This document shows positions 16,452 to 25,041 of a stretch of DNA of 32,367 nt, in pieces. The position numbers were made by a program, and so were the translations under genes. The stretch comes from Crocinitomicaceae bacterium (lineage in GTDB: Bacteria > Bacteroidota > Bacteroidia > Flavobacteriales_D > Crocinitomicaceae). Where the stretch lies: assembly GCA_024643545.1 (NCBI GenBank), contig JAHEMR010000017.1:1-32367 (forward strand), written 5' to 3'. Position 1 is the stretch's first letter. The number at the start of each line of letters is the position of its first letter. The notes below the pieces were generated by a model. That model was not told the origin of the DNA. It worked only from the letters and a program-made list of their open reading frames with translations, and did no database searches.

Positions 16452-17123
16452 ATGAAAAAGTTTCTTTTCTCCGCGATTATCAGTGCATACTCCCTACTCA
16501 GTCATTTCAGTGTCCATGCGCAAGCAGGTATTTTTAAAGTTCGATTAATGGTAGACAAAGTACTAACAAGTTCCGTCATGGTTACCGCAGGGAATCAAAC
16601 GGCAAATTCCTTTTCGAGCTTTAGATTCCCATCGAATCTTCAGGATTCCATAAAATCTGATATTCAGAAAACAGTTCAAAAACAACTTTTTCAAAATGCT
16701 ACCTTTATATATGACCTAAAAGATGATGGAACTCCACGAAAAACGTTGGAAACGGGAACATACGCGGGGGGATATCCAAAAATGACAAAGAAAAGAGCCA
16801 TGTTCAGTTATGAAGAAGAAATTTATGTCAAGGTAAAAATAAAGGTGCAAGGATACAAAGGCCCCGCTTTTGGTGCGATGGGTGTCCAATATTCCAATAT
16901 TCACCCAACCGTTAAGTTTAAATTAAAAGCTTATGATTCGGGAAAGAAAAAAATCTACTCGCGTAAAATCAGGCTATGGGATTTTGACAAGGTAAGCAGC
17001 GTGAGTTTTTCGAATCAATTCAGCACAGTGACAAATACAAACGCACTAAATCCACAACAAGTTTATCAAATGATCCATCACACCATGATGGTCTTTAACG
17101 AGGAGGAAGAAAAAAATCGCTAA
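16452..17123 (+). CDS. Exported protein of unknown function
   Basis: I do not recognise the family. It has 223 aa from ATG 16452, where a clear signal peptide begins (MKKFLFSAIISAYSLLSHF, cleavage probably after VHAQ). The frame could start 12 codons earlier at 16416, but that would place the promoter box inside the gene. The mature protein is basic, with a repeated beta-strand pattern (YVKVKIKVQGYKGPAFGAMG, TVKFKLKAYDSGKKKIYSRK). It starts with AGIFKVRLMVDKV and ends in an acidic-basic tail EEEEKNR. There is no Cys after the signal, no lipobox and no sorting domain, so it is probably periplasmic or outer-membrane associated. It is followed directly by a strong terminator and appears monocistronic. 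Confidence 0.8.
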   Translation: MKKFLFSAIISAYSLLSHFSVHAQAGIFKVRLMVDKVLTSSVMVTAGNQTANSFSSFRFPSNLQDSIKSDIQKTVQKQLFQNATFIYDLKDDGTPRKTLETGTYAGGYPKMTKKRAMFSYEEEIYVKVKIKVQGYKGPAFGAMGVQYSNIHPTVKFKLKAYDSGKKKIYSRKIRLWDFDKVSSVSFSNQFSTVTNTNALNPQQVYQMIHHTMMVFNEEEEKNR

Positions 17124-17126
17124 GAA

Positions 17127-17163
17127 AAAAGCCCTTGAAACGAAACGTTATCAAGGGCTTTTA
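17127..17163. terminator. Bidirectional intrinsic terminator
   Basis: GCCCTTGA (17131-17138) pairs with TCAAGGGC (17151-17158), extended outward by AAAA/TTTT and inward by AACG/CGTT with one bulged base. A-run and T-run flanks on both sides let it end both the plus-strand unknown gene and the minus-strand tRNA-Gln (TTTTTT on the minus strand from 17130). Confidence 0.85.
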
Positions 17164-17174
17164 ATTTTTGAGTG

Positions 17175-17247
17175 TTGACCCACTAGGTCTCGAACCTAGA
17201 CTCTTCGGTACCAAAAACCGACGTGTTGCCAATTACACCATAGGTCA
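17175..17247 (-). tRNA. tRNA-Gln (anticodon TTG)
   Basis: On the minus strand a full cloverleaf is seen. The acceptor TGACCTA/TGGGTCA has one T-G pair, the D stem is GTGT/ACAC with loop AATTGGCA, and the anticodon stem TCGGT/ACCGA has loop TTTTGGT, giving TTG. The T arm is CTAGG-TTCGAGA-CCTAG and the discriminator is A. Length is 73 nt and CCA is not encoded, so it must be added after transcription. It reads glutamine codons CAA and CAG. A promoter lies just upstream and a terminator just downstream. Confidence 0.96.
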
Positions 17248-17272
17248 ATCTGCATTTTCACAAATGCGAGGG

Positions 17273-17303
17273 CAAATTTAATAACATTTTTTCTTGTTGA
17301 CAA
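17273..17303 (-). promoter_or_regulatory. Promoter of tRNA-Gln, with overlapping inverted repeat
   Basis: On the minus strand the -33 TTG (17303-17301) and the -7 box TAAATTTG (17280-17273) are separated by exactly 20 bases, the best promoter in the window. The box is about 26 bases before the tRNA 5' end. The -33 element sits inside a perfect inverted repeat, CTTGTTG-A-CAACAAG (17293-17307). Confidence 0.7.
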
Positions 17304-17416
17304 CAAGATTTCAAAAAAAAATTAAAGTTCTCGCTTTAATTGCGCACATGGAGTGCTTTTTCAATGCGAATATTCTTAAATTCGCAGTACATAAAAAAGA
17401 ACTAATTCGCATACAC

Positions 17417-20400
17417 ATGAATTATACTAAATGGAATACCCTACTCGGCTGGCTTGTTTTTCTGATGGCAAGTACCGTATACCTCATGACAATTGAATCA
17501 ACAGCAAGTTTGTGGGATTGTGGTGAATACATCACTGCAGCATATAAATTAGAGGTTGGTCACCCGCCTGGCGCACCGTTATTCATGGTCCTCGGACGTC
17601 TGTTCAGTTTCTTTGCAGCACCTGAATCAGTAGCTGTTTGGATCAATGCACTGTCGGCAATTTCAAGTTCATTGACGATTTTGTTCATGTTCTGGTCCTT
17701 GACCTTACTCATTAAAAAAATCATATTATCACAACAAAAAGAGTTAACCTCTGGTAATCAAATTGCAATTTTTACGTCTGCCACCATCGGTTCTCTAGCT
17801 TATACATTCTCTGACTCATTCTGGTTTTCCGCTGTGGAAGGAGAAGTTTACGCCATGGCATCTTTGTTTACGGCCGTGATTTTCTGGGCAATTCTGAAAT
17901 GGGATGAAGAAATGGGGTATTTGACTTCCGGAGAGATTTCAGATGACTTCCGTCCTAACCGTTGGATTCTTTTGATTTTCTTTATGTTAGGTCTTGCAAT
18001 CGGAGTTCACCTTTTGGGAATCTTGGTTGTTCCAGCTATTGGATATATGATCTATTTCCGCGTGAAAGAAGAAGTAAATATAAAAGGGATTTTATTAACG
18101 GGGATTATTTCTATTGTCGCACTTGGATTTATTCAAGAAGGAATCATTCCAGGTTCCATTGCAATGGCCTCTAATTTTGAGGTTGCCTTCGTAAATAGCT
18201 TAGGACTTCCCTTCTTTTCCGGAACAGTATTCTTCTTTATACTGTTGATTTTTACCTGTATTTTCCTTGTAAGATGGGCTAGAAAAAAAGGCAATACCCT
18301 CTTATACAATGCCATGATGGGCTTGGTTTTCTTGTTGATTGGATATAGTTCGTTTGCCGTTATTGTCATTCGTTCGAATGCCAACACACCACTAGATGAA
18401 AATGACCCTGAAAACTTAGTTACCTTGCACTCTTATTTGAAACGTGAGCAATACGGATCCGCACCTATTTTCTTTGGTAATTATTGGAATTCCTTCCGAA
18501 ACGGAGAAGAGATGACGGAAAATGGAGCGCGCATCCTCAGTAACGATGCTTGGAAAGACCTTTCACCTTATTACTTACGTCGTTTTGTGATTACCGAAAG
18601 TGATGTTGAAGTAAAAGCGTTTACGAAAGAAGCTGATGCAAAAAAATGGGTAGCAGAACATAAAGGTGCCTATTCGATTGAAGAAAAATACTACGAAAGT
18701 AATGCCTCGATTCGACATGGAGCGGTTGCCACTTATTCGCAATCTACGATCTTCCCTAGAATGTATTCTGGAGATAGCCCTGTGCACCGTCAAGGGTATG
18801 TAAAATGGTCTGGATATGATGAAAATGATGGCACGAATACCGAAATCGGTCGAGACGGAAAACGTTTGCCAAGCTTCGGTGAAAACCTAACCTATTTCAT
18901 GCGATATCAAGTTAATTGGATGTACTTACGTTACTTCATGTGGAACTTTGCTGGACGTCAAAATGACATTCAAGGTCACGGAGATAACCTACATGGAAAC
19001 TGGATTTCAGGATTTTCCTTCCTTGATGAAATGAGGTTGGGAAGTCAAGAGTTTCAACCACATTATACAACCGAAAATCCAGCTCACAACAAGTTCTACT
19101 TGCTACCATTGATCTTGGCTTTGATCGGTCTTATTTTCCACTACCGTAAAGCCCCGAAAGATGCATTTGTTTTAACACTTGCGTTTATTTTTACTGGTCT
19201 TGCGATTGTGGTGTACCTTAATCAAAAACCAATGGAACCTAGAGAGCGTGATTATGCATACGCAGGGTCATTCTATTTCTTTGCCATGTGGATTGGTGTT
19301 GGTGTTTATGCGATCTATGATTTTATTCACCGAAAAATAAGTTCACAGGTGAACAGTGCTGTCATTGCGGGTGCTTTAGGATTCGTTGTTCCAGTAATTA
19401 TGGGTGTTCAAGGGTGGGATGACCACGATCGAAGTGGAAAAACTTCAGCACGAGATTTAGCCACAAATTACCTGCAGTCTTGTGGGAAAAACAGCATCAT
19501 TTTCACAAATGGAGACAACGATACCTTCCCTCTTTGGTACCTTCAGGAAGTAGAAGGAAAACGAACAGATGTACGTGTGTGTAACTTGTCCCTCATGGGA
19601 ACTGACTGGTACACGAACCAAATGAAGATGAAATCCTATGATTCTGATCCTTTGCCGATTAAATTCCGTGAGGACCAAATCTTGATGTATGCTGGTAACA
19701 CAGACCAAGTGTACTTCATGCCATTGCTTCAATTATTCTCCATGAATGCAAGTGAAGAAATCATCAATAAGGTCTTAAACATGCGCTTGAAAAACAATCC
19801 AACTGAAGCTGTTACCGCTGCACGTTATTTTGATCAAGAAGTTCAAAAGGTCTTTGCAAACGTAACAATTTCTAATCCTGAATTCGAAACAACGCGCGCT
19901 GCTATTGCTACAACAGATACGACAAATATCATTCAAGCGACCGTTCAAAAATACCTTGGTGTATTTAAATTATTTGAGGGTGCACGTGGTGGTTCAGTAG
20001 AATTTAAAAATGGTTCTGCGGAACAATTACAAGAATTATTGGAACAATATGAAAACATTTGGTCAGCTGTTGATTTTAAAGACGCAATGGCCTTTGTTCG
20101 CGATGACAACAACATGCTTACGGATGAAGGAAAAAAATACAGTTTCTTCCCTTCTAACCGCTTTTCGTTAAAAGTAAACAAAGAAAACGCCTTAAAAGCT
20201 GGAACAATTTCGCAAAAAGAAATGTCCAAATGTTCGGATGAAATCAACTTTGAATTTAGCACTGAACGCGATCCAGCGTTGACACGTGACGAAGTCATGA
20301 TGATGGATGTTGTCGCTAACAATGATTGGAAACGCGGTATTTTCTTCTCAAGTAGTCGTGGTTCGTCTTTCTCTGTTGCCCTACTCTCTGGAGGACACGT

Positions 20401-21310
20401 GAAGCAAGTTGGAATGGCGTATGAATTGAGTCCGGTTAAAGAGGAACCAATGTTCTACAACGTTGCCAAGATGGTTAAAAACATGATGAGCATTTATGAG
20501 TACGGTGACATGGCAAATCCGCACGTTTTGACTGACTATTACGCAAGACGTCACACCGTTCAATACCGTTCAAACTTCCTTTTACTTGCCGAACAACTAT
20601 TAAACAGAAAACAAGCATCAAAAGCAGTTGCTGTATTGGATTACTCCTTAAAATTAATGCCGCTGGAACGTGTTATTGATTTTGGAGAAGTTAATCCATG
20701 TGATCCGTTTATGTCATTGAAATTCAATGAAAAACATGGTGAATACATGTACCAAGGACAAACATTAAGAGCGAAATGTAGTGGTTCACTACATGAATAT
20801 GTTCAGTTGTATTACCTAGCCGGACAAAAAGCGAAAGCGGAAGCGCTTGGAGCGAAATTACTCGCGAATTACAAAAGCGTATTTGGCTATTTCGAGCATA
20901 GTGACGCTGAATTTGCTGGAAATCCGGAAAACGCAGAAGATCTGATTGCTGCAATGGACGCTTGTTTAAAAATGAACGATTTAGCACAAAATCCACGCTA
21001 TGGAAATCCAACATCTCGATTTGCGAAGGACTTGAAAAAAGAAATTACACGCATGTACAAATCAGTAATGCCACGTATTTACCGCGAATTGGAGCAATTA
21101 GCCCTAGATAACGGAGAAAGTATAGAAGCATATTCTGGTGCTTACACTGAAATGCTTGGGAACCTTCAAATGTACATGGGTGCTATGGCAGAACATTATG
21201 GGTTAATTAAATCGAAATCAGTTGTTCAAACACCTTCAACACCTGAGCCTAATGCAATTGATCCAACCATTTTGATGCAAGGTGCAAGACCTATGGAAAC
21301 AATACGTTAA
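17417..21310 (+). CDS. DUF2723 / GT117 family polytopic membrane glycosyltransferase
   Basis: It has 1297 aa from ATG 17417, whose product MNYTKWNTLLGWLVFLMAS is the usual family N-terminus; the frame is open for 41 more codons upstream without a matching sequence. DUF2723 proteins are GT-C fold enzymes related to human TMEM260, an O-mannosyltransferase. Seen here are TASLWDCGEYITAAYKLEVG (Asp 34 and Glu 37 of a WDxGE motif in the first loop, likely catalytic), GHPPGAPLF, about 10-12 membrane helices up to residue ~690, RERDYAYAGSFYFF, then a soluble region with NGDNDTFPLWYLQEVEG and a helical C-terminal part of some 500 residues. It probably transfers sugar from a lipid donor to exported proteins or envelope glycans; the acceptor is unknown. 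The antiporter gene starts 81 bp downstream. A near-match promoter (TAAATTCG, 17377) is present. Confidence 0.85.
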   Translation: MNYTKWNTLLGWLVFLMASTVYLMTIESTASLWDCGEYITAAYKLEVGHPPGAPLFMVLGRLFSFFAAPESVAVWINALSAISSSLTILFMFWSLTLLIKKIILSQQKELTSGNQIAIFTSATIGSLAYTFSDSFWFSAVEGEVYAMASLFTAVIFWAILKWDEEMGYLTSGEISDDFRPNRWILLIFFMLGLAIGVHLLGILVVPAIGYMIYFRVKEEVNIKGILLTGIISIVALGFIQEGIIPGSIAMASNFEVAFVNSLGLPFFSGTVFFFILLIFTCIFLVRWARKKGNTLLYNAMMGLVFLLIGYSSFAVIVIRSNANTPLDENDPENLVTLHSYLKREQYGSAPIFFGNYWNSFRNGEEMTENGARILSNDAWKDLSPYYLRRFVITESDVEVKAFTKEADAKKWVAEHKGAYSIEEKYYESNASIRHGAVATYSQSTIFPRMYSGDSPVHRQGYVKWSGYDENDGTNTEIGRDGKRLPSFGENLTYFMRYQVNWMYLRYFMWNFAGRQNDIQGHGDNLHGNWISGFSFLDEMRLGSQEFQPHYTTENPAHNKFYLLPLILALIGLIFHYRKAPKDAFVLTLAFIFTGLAIVVYLNQKPMEPRERDYAYAGSFYFFAMWIGVGVYAIYDFIHRKISSQVNSAVIAGALGFVVPVIMGVQGWDDHDRSGKTSARDLATNYLQSCGKNSIIFTNGDNDTFPLWYLQEVEGKRTDVRVCNLSLMGTDWYTNQMKMKSYDSDPLPIKFREDQILMYAGNTDQVYFMPLLQLFSMNASEEIINKVLNMRLKNNPTEAVTAARYFDQEVQKVFANVTISNPEFETTRAAIATTDTTNIIQATVQKYLGVFKLFEGARGGSVEFKNGSAEQLQELLEQYENIWSAVDFKDAMAFVRDDNNMLTDEGKKYSFFPSNRFSLKVNKENALKAGTISQKEMSKCSDEINFEFSTERDPALTRDEVMMMDVVANNDWKRGIFFSSSRGSSFSVALLSGGHVKQVGMAYELSPVKEEPMFYNVAKMVKNMMSIYEYGDMANPHVLTDYYARRHTVQYRSNFLLLAEQLLNRKQASKAVAVLDYSLKLMPLERVIDFGEVNPCDPFMSLKFNEKHGEYMYQGQTLRAKCSGSLHEYVQLYYLAGQKAKAEALGAKLLANYKSVFGYFEHSDAEFAGNPENAEDLIAAMDACLKMNDLAQNPRYGNPTSRFAKDLKKEITRMYKSVMPRIYRELEQLALDNGESIEAYSGAYTEMLGNLQMYMGAMAEHYGLIKSKSVVQTPSTPEPNAIDPTILMQGARPMETIR

Positions 21311-21391
21311 TAGGGAATATCACTCTGGAAAAATTGATGGTAATTTATTCATCCATTCAAGAAAACAAACGTTCATTTAATACCAATTAAC

Positions 21392-22615
21392 ATGATTGAT
21401 TTACCTAAATTTGAATTGCCCTTTTTTGCTGCGCTTCTATTGTTGTTGGTCCTTGCACGTTTCTTTGGGGAGCTTTTTGAACGAATGAAACAACCTGCCA
21501 TGATTGGAGAAATCATCGCTGGAATTATTCTTGGTCCTTCACTTTTGAATTTCATTCACCGAACCGAGGAATTAAAGGTGATTTCCGATTTGGGGGTTTT
21601 TCTTTTGGTAATACTTGCCGGACTTGAAATCAACTTCGACGACATTCTGAAGTCGATGAAAGGTAGAAACATCATTATTTCCCTGCTTGCCTTCATACTT
21701 CCCATTTTAAGTGGATTTATGATCGGAAAATTATTTGGACAAACTGTTATGACAACGGTTTTCATAGGATTGTGCGTAGCCATCACTGCACTTCCAGTGA
21801 GTATTCGCATTCTCATGGACCTCGGTAAACTTAACACGGAAGTTGGTCAAAAAATCATCTCCGTTGCCATTTTTGATGACGTTCTTGCCCTGACAATTTT
21901 AGGTATTTTGTTGGATATGAATCACATTGGAAAAAGTTTCTCTGCTATTACAACGGCAACAATTTTTACCGGAATCAAATTAATCGCCTTTATTCTTGTC
22001 GTATATATTTCTTACCGCGTTATTCAACATTTCACACAGAAAGAAAACTTTGTTGAAAATCAAATCGATCGCTTATTGGGAGTTCTTAAAGGAAAAGAAT
22101 CCTTGTTTGCCATTCTTTTTATGTTTATTTTGCTTTTTGCAACATTGACAGAAAGCATAGGTTTGCATTTCATCATCGGCTCCTTCTTTGCATCCATGTT
22201 ACTAAGTAAAAAGCTGATTGGAACAAAAAATATCGATTTATTTCATAAAACCACAAGCAGCATGGCCATGGGATTTCTTGCGCCCATCTTTTTTGCGGGA
22301 ATAGGACTGGAATTCAAATTTTCCGCAATAAACAATTACGGATTACTGATCGCAATTATTCTCGTTTCCTTCCTTTCCAAAATTCTTGGAGGTTACCTTG
22401 GAGGTAGATTCGCAAACATGGGACACCGTCAATCCATGACACTTGCCTATGGATTAAACGCACGTGGAATTATGGAACTTGTTATTGCCAATATTGCGTT
22501 CCGTGAAGGCTTTATCAACGTAGAAATCTTCTCAATGCTCGTAATAATGGGACTTGTTACGACACTTTCAACCCCGTTCTTATTGAAACAATCTTTTCAT
22601 CGTCTGAAAGCATAA
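21392..22615 (+). CDS. Cation:proton antiporter, CPA2 family (NapA-like)
   Basis: Inner-membrane exchanger of Na+ or K+ for protons, helping pH and ion balance. It has 407 aa and about 12-13 helices and consists of the membrane domain only, without a C-terminal TrkA/RCK regulatory domain. Key motifs are KQPAMIGEIIAGIILGPSLL (the family N-terminal signature), CVAITALPVSIRIL (the unwound helix-4 motif) and AIFDDVLALTILG, where Asp 162-Asp 163 is the DD pair of electrogenic NapA-type exchangers; Kef-type K+ systems lack this pair. The C-terminal part shows LAYGLNARGIMELVIANIAF, also conserved. It is 81 bp after the DUF2723 gene and 15 bp before the histidine kinase, so it is probably co-transcribed. 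Na+/H+ is the likely reaction, but the ion cannot be proven from sequence. Confidence 0.9.
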   Translation: MIDLPKFELPFFAALLLLLVLARFFGELFERMKQPAMIGEIIAGIILGPSLLNFIHRTEELKVISDLGVFLLVILAGLEINFDDILKSMKGRNIIISLLAFILPILSGFMIGKLFGQTVMTTVFIGLCVAITALPVSIRILMDLGKLNTEVGQKIISVAIFDDVLALTILGILLDMNHIGKSFSAITTATIFTGIKLIAFILVVYISYRVIQHFTQKENFVENQIDRLLGVLKGKESLFAILFMFILLFATLTESIGLHFIIGSFFASMLLSKKLIGTKNIDLFHKTTSSMAMGFLAPIFFAGIGLEFKFSAINNYGLLIAIILVSFLSKILGGYLGGRFANMGHRQSMTLAYGLNARGIMELVIANIAFREGFINVEIFSMLVIMGLVTTLSTPFLLKQSFHRLKA

Positions 22616-22630
22616 GCTTCTAATTTCCGA

Positions 22631-23527
22631 ATGAAAAAGCAAGCAAATTTCTTTTTAATTGTCCTGATAATTTATGTTTTCCTTCAGTTCATCTGGTGGG
22701 GAAATTTATTGATTCGATTAAATGGACAAATTGACTTATCACATCATGAATACAGTCGTCGCGTATGGATGATCATCGGTGAAGGCAGTGTTTTCATGGT
22801 TTTGTTGTTTCTCGGGATATGGAAAATGCGTAGGGTAATTCTAAAAGAAATCGGTTTAACGCAAAGACAATCGAACTTCTTGCTTTCCATTACCCATGAA
22901 CTAAAAACTCCCATCTCCTCGGTCAAATTATTTCTTCAGACCTTATTAAAGCACGATTTGCCTGAAGAAAAGAAAACGGATTTATTAAAGAAAGCTTTGG
23001 ATGAAAATGAACGCTTAAGTTTACTCATCGATAACATCTTACACGCTTCCAGAGTAGAAAATAAGTCTTTGCAAGCTGTAAATAGCGATCTGCCATTCAA
23101 TCAATTAGTGAGCTCGATTGTCGATCGCTTTCACAAACGTTATTTACTTGAATTTATTCAGGTAGAATCAACAGAACAGATTTCCATTCATGCGGACGCA
23201 TTTATCCTTGAAATGATTATTGTTAATTTGCTTGAAAATGCCTGTAAATACGCAGGAATTGATGCAAATATTTCCGTTTATTTCTATAAAAAAGGAGCTG
23301 CATTTATTTTTGGCGTGAAGGATGAAGGTCCAGGAATTCCCTCAGACGAACGCGAATCCATTTTTGAAAAATTTTACCGAATTGGGAACGAAGAAACCCG
23401 TCAAAAACAAGGAAGTGGATTGGGATTATTCATTGCGGCTGAATTCGCTCAATTGCAAGGGGCCACAATAACATGTAAAGAAAATATCCCGAAAGGAACG
23501 GTTTTTGAGGTAACTTTGTTCTTATGA
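22631..23527 (+). CDS. Membrane sensor histidine kinase (no adjacent response regulator)
   Basis: It has 298 aa. Two membrane helices (about 7-24 and 48-64) flank a loop of only some 22 residues, so there is no real periplasmic sensor domain; the signal is probably sensed in the membrane or via a partner. The HisKA domain shows FLLSITHELKTPISSVK with phospho-acceptor His 89. The ATPase domain shows the N box (NLLENACKYAG), G1 (KDEGPGIPS), F box (IFEKFYRIG) and G2 (GSGLGLFIA). All catalytic boxes are intact. It sits 15 bp after the antiporter gene and overlaps gpmI by 4 bp (ATGA), so translation is probably coupled. Its response regulator is not in the window. Function beyond kinase activity cannot be assigned. 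Confidence 0.92.
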   Translation: MKKQANFFLIVLIIYVFLQFIWWGNLLIRLNGQIDLSHHEYSRRVWMIIGEGSVFMVLLFLGIWKMRRVILKEIGLTQRQSNFLLSITHELKTPISSVKLFLQTLLKHDLPEEKKTDLLKKALDENERLSLLIDNILHASRVENKSLQAVNSDLPFNQLVSSIVDRFHKRYLLEFIQVESTEQISIHADAFILEMIIVNLLENACKYAGIDANISVYFYKKGAAFIFGVKDEGPGIPSDERESIFEKFYRIGNEETRQKQGSGLGLFIAAEFAQLQGATITCKENIPKGTVFEVTLFL

Positions 23528-25041
23528 CAAATCACTTCGGACTCATCATTCTAGACGGTTGGGGCATTGGAGACAAATCGGCTTCCGATGCGATCAATGC
23601 TGCACATACACCTTTTATGGATTCACTATGGAATCTATACCCACATGCAACCCTGAAAACATTTGGTGAAGACGTCGGTTTACCTGAAGGACAGATGGGA
23701 AATTCTGAGGTTGGACACCTGAATATTGGTGCTGGAAGAATTGTTTATCAAGAACTTACACGCATTAACAAAGCAATCCGAGAGGGTGAATTTCAAAAAA
23801 ATCCTGTACTACTTAAAGCATTTGACACAGCAAAAGAACGCCATTCAAAAGTACACTTCATTGGCCTTGTTTCAGAAGGAGGAGTTCACAGTTCTCAAGC
23901 CCACTTGCACACACTGTGTGACATGGCAAAATCTCATGGATTAGATCAGGTCTTTATTCATGCATTCACCGATGGACGTGATTGTGATCCAAAAAGTGGA
24001 CTCGGCTGCATTCAGCAACTTGACGATCATTTAAAAACGAGTACGGGAAAAATTGCAAGTGTCATTGGTCGTTATTATGCTATGGACCGGGATAAACGCT
24101 GGGAACGCATTGCAAAAGCATATGAATTACTGACAAAAGGTATCGGCACTCCTGCCTTATCTGCTGCGGAAGCAATTCTTCAATCCTATGAAAAAGGAAT
24201 CACCGACGAATTTATTGAAGGATTCATAATTGATCCAAATGGCGTCATTGAAGACGGAGACATTGTCATTTCTTTTAACTTTCGAACGGATCGACCGCGC
24301 GAAATTACGTCCGTTCTAACGCAAGAAGTCTACCCTGCTTATAGTATGAGTCCACTAGACCTATATTATTGCAGCATGACCAACTACGATGCAAATTTCC
24401 GTGGAATACATGTTATTTTTGAAAAAGATAACCTCATAAATACGCTTGGTGAAGTCATTTCCAATATGGATCGTACACAGGTTCGCATTGCCGAAACGGA
24501 GAAATACCCTCATGTAACATTCTTCTTCAACGGTGGAAGAGAAGAACCGTTTTCAGGAGAGAAGCGACTTTTAATAAATTCTCCGAAAGTTGCGACGTAT
24601 GATTTACAACCGGAAATGAGTGCTTTCGAAGTTAGGGATCGCATTATTGAAAGTATCCAGAATGACAAGCCAAATTTCATTTGCTTGAATTTTGCCAATC
24701 CGGACATGGTTGGACATACGGGTGTTTATTCGGCGATCAAAAAAGCCGTTGAAACAGTAGATGCATGTCTTCAAGCCGTTGTAACTGCAGGTAAAGCTAT
24801 CGGATATGAATTTTTAATCATTGCAGACCATGGAAATGCCGATTATGCATTAAATCCCGATGGAACCCCAAATACTGCCCATAGCTTAAACCCTGTTCCC
24901 GTTATTTTAGTCACGAATGATCCTGGAATCGAATTAAATCATGGCATTTTAGCCGATGTTGCTCCAACAATCTTGAATCGCATGCGTTTGGCGGCACCTA
25001 TTGAAATGACTGGAAAATCTCTGTTACAAACTAATTCATAA
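23524..25041 (+). CDS. gpmI: 2,3-bisphosphoglycerate-independent phosphoglycerate mutase
   Basis: Interconverts 3- and 2-phosphoglycerate in glycolysis and gluconeogenesis, in the cytosol, using two Mn2+. It has 505 aa, normal for the family. The N-terminal LIILDGWGIG carries metal ligand Asp 11, and GQMGNSEVGHLNIGAGR carries the phosphorylated Ser 61. The middle domain has HAFTDGRDCDP, GRYYAMDRDKRWERIAKAYE and NFRTDRPREI. Then come EKYPHVTFFFNGG and NFANPDMVGHTG, and the C-terminal metal site IIADHGNADYAL. Its ATG overlaps the stop of the histidine kinase (ATGA), so the two are translationally coupled. Its last 11 bp overlap the convergent tspO gene. All catalytic residues appear present. 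Confidence 0.97.
   Translation: MTNHFGLIILDGWGIGDKSASDAINAAHTPFMDSLWNLYPHATLKTFGEDVGLPEGQMGNSEVGHLNIGAGRIVYQELTRINKAIREGEFQKNPVLLKAFDTAKERHSKVHFIGLVSEGGVHSSQAHLHTLCDMAKSHGLDQVFIHAFTDGRDCDPKSGLGCIQQLDDHLKTSTGKIASVIGRYYAMDRDKRWERIAKAYELLTKGIGTPALSAAEAILQSYEKGITDEFIEGFIIDPNGVIEDGDIVISFNFRTDRPREITSVLTQEVYPAYSMSPLDLYYCSMTNYDANFRGIHVIFEKDNLINTLGEVISNMDRTQVRIAETEKYPHVTFFFNGGREEPFSGEKRLLINSPKVATYDLQPEMSAFEVRDRIIESIQNDKPNFICLNFANPDMVGHTGVYSAIKKAVETVDACLQAVVTAGKAIGYEFLIIADHGNADYALNPDGTPNTAHSLNPVPVILVTNDPGIELNHGILADVAPTILNRMRLAAPIEMTGKSLLQTNS

Noticed and set aside
17294..17416. N-terminal 41 codons before the DUF2723 gene
   Set aside because: The family N-terminus begins at 17417, and the extra part covers the tRNA promoter palindrome and has no domain-like sequence.
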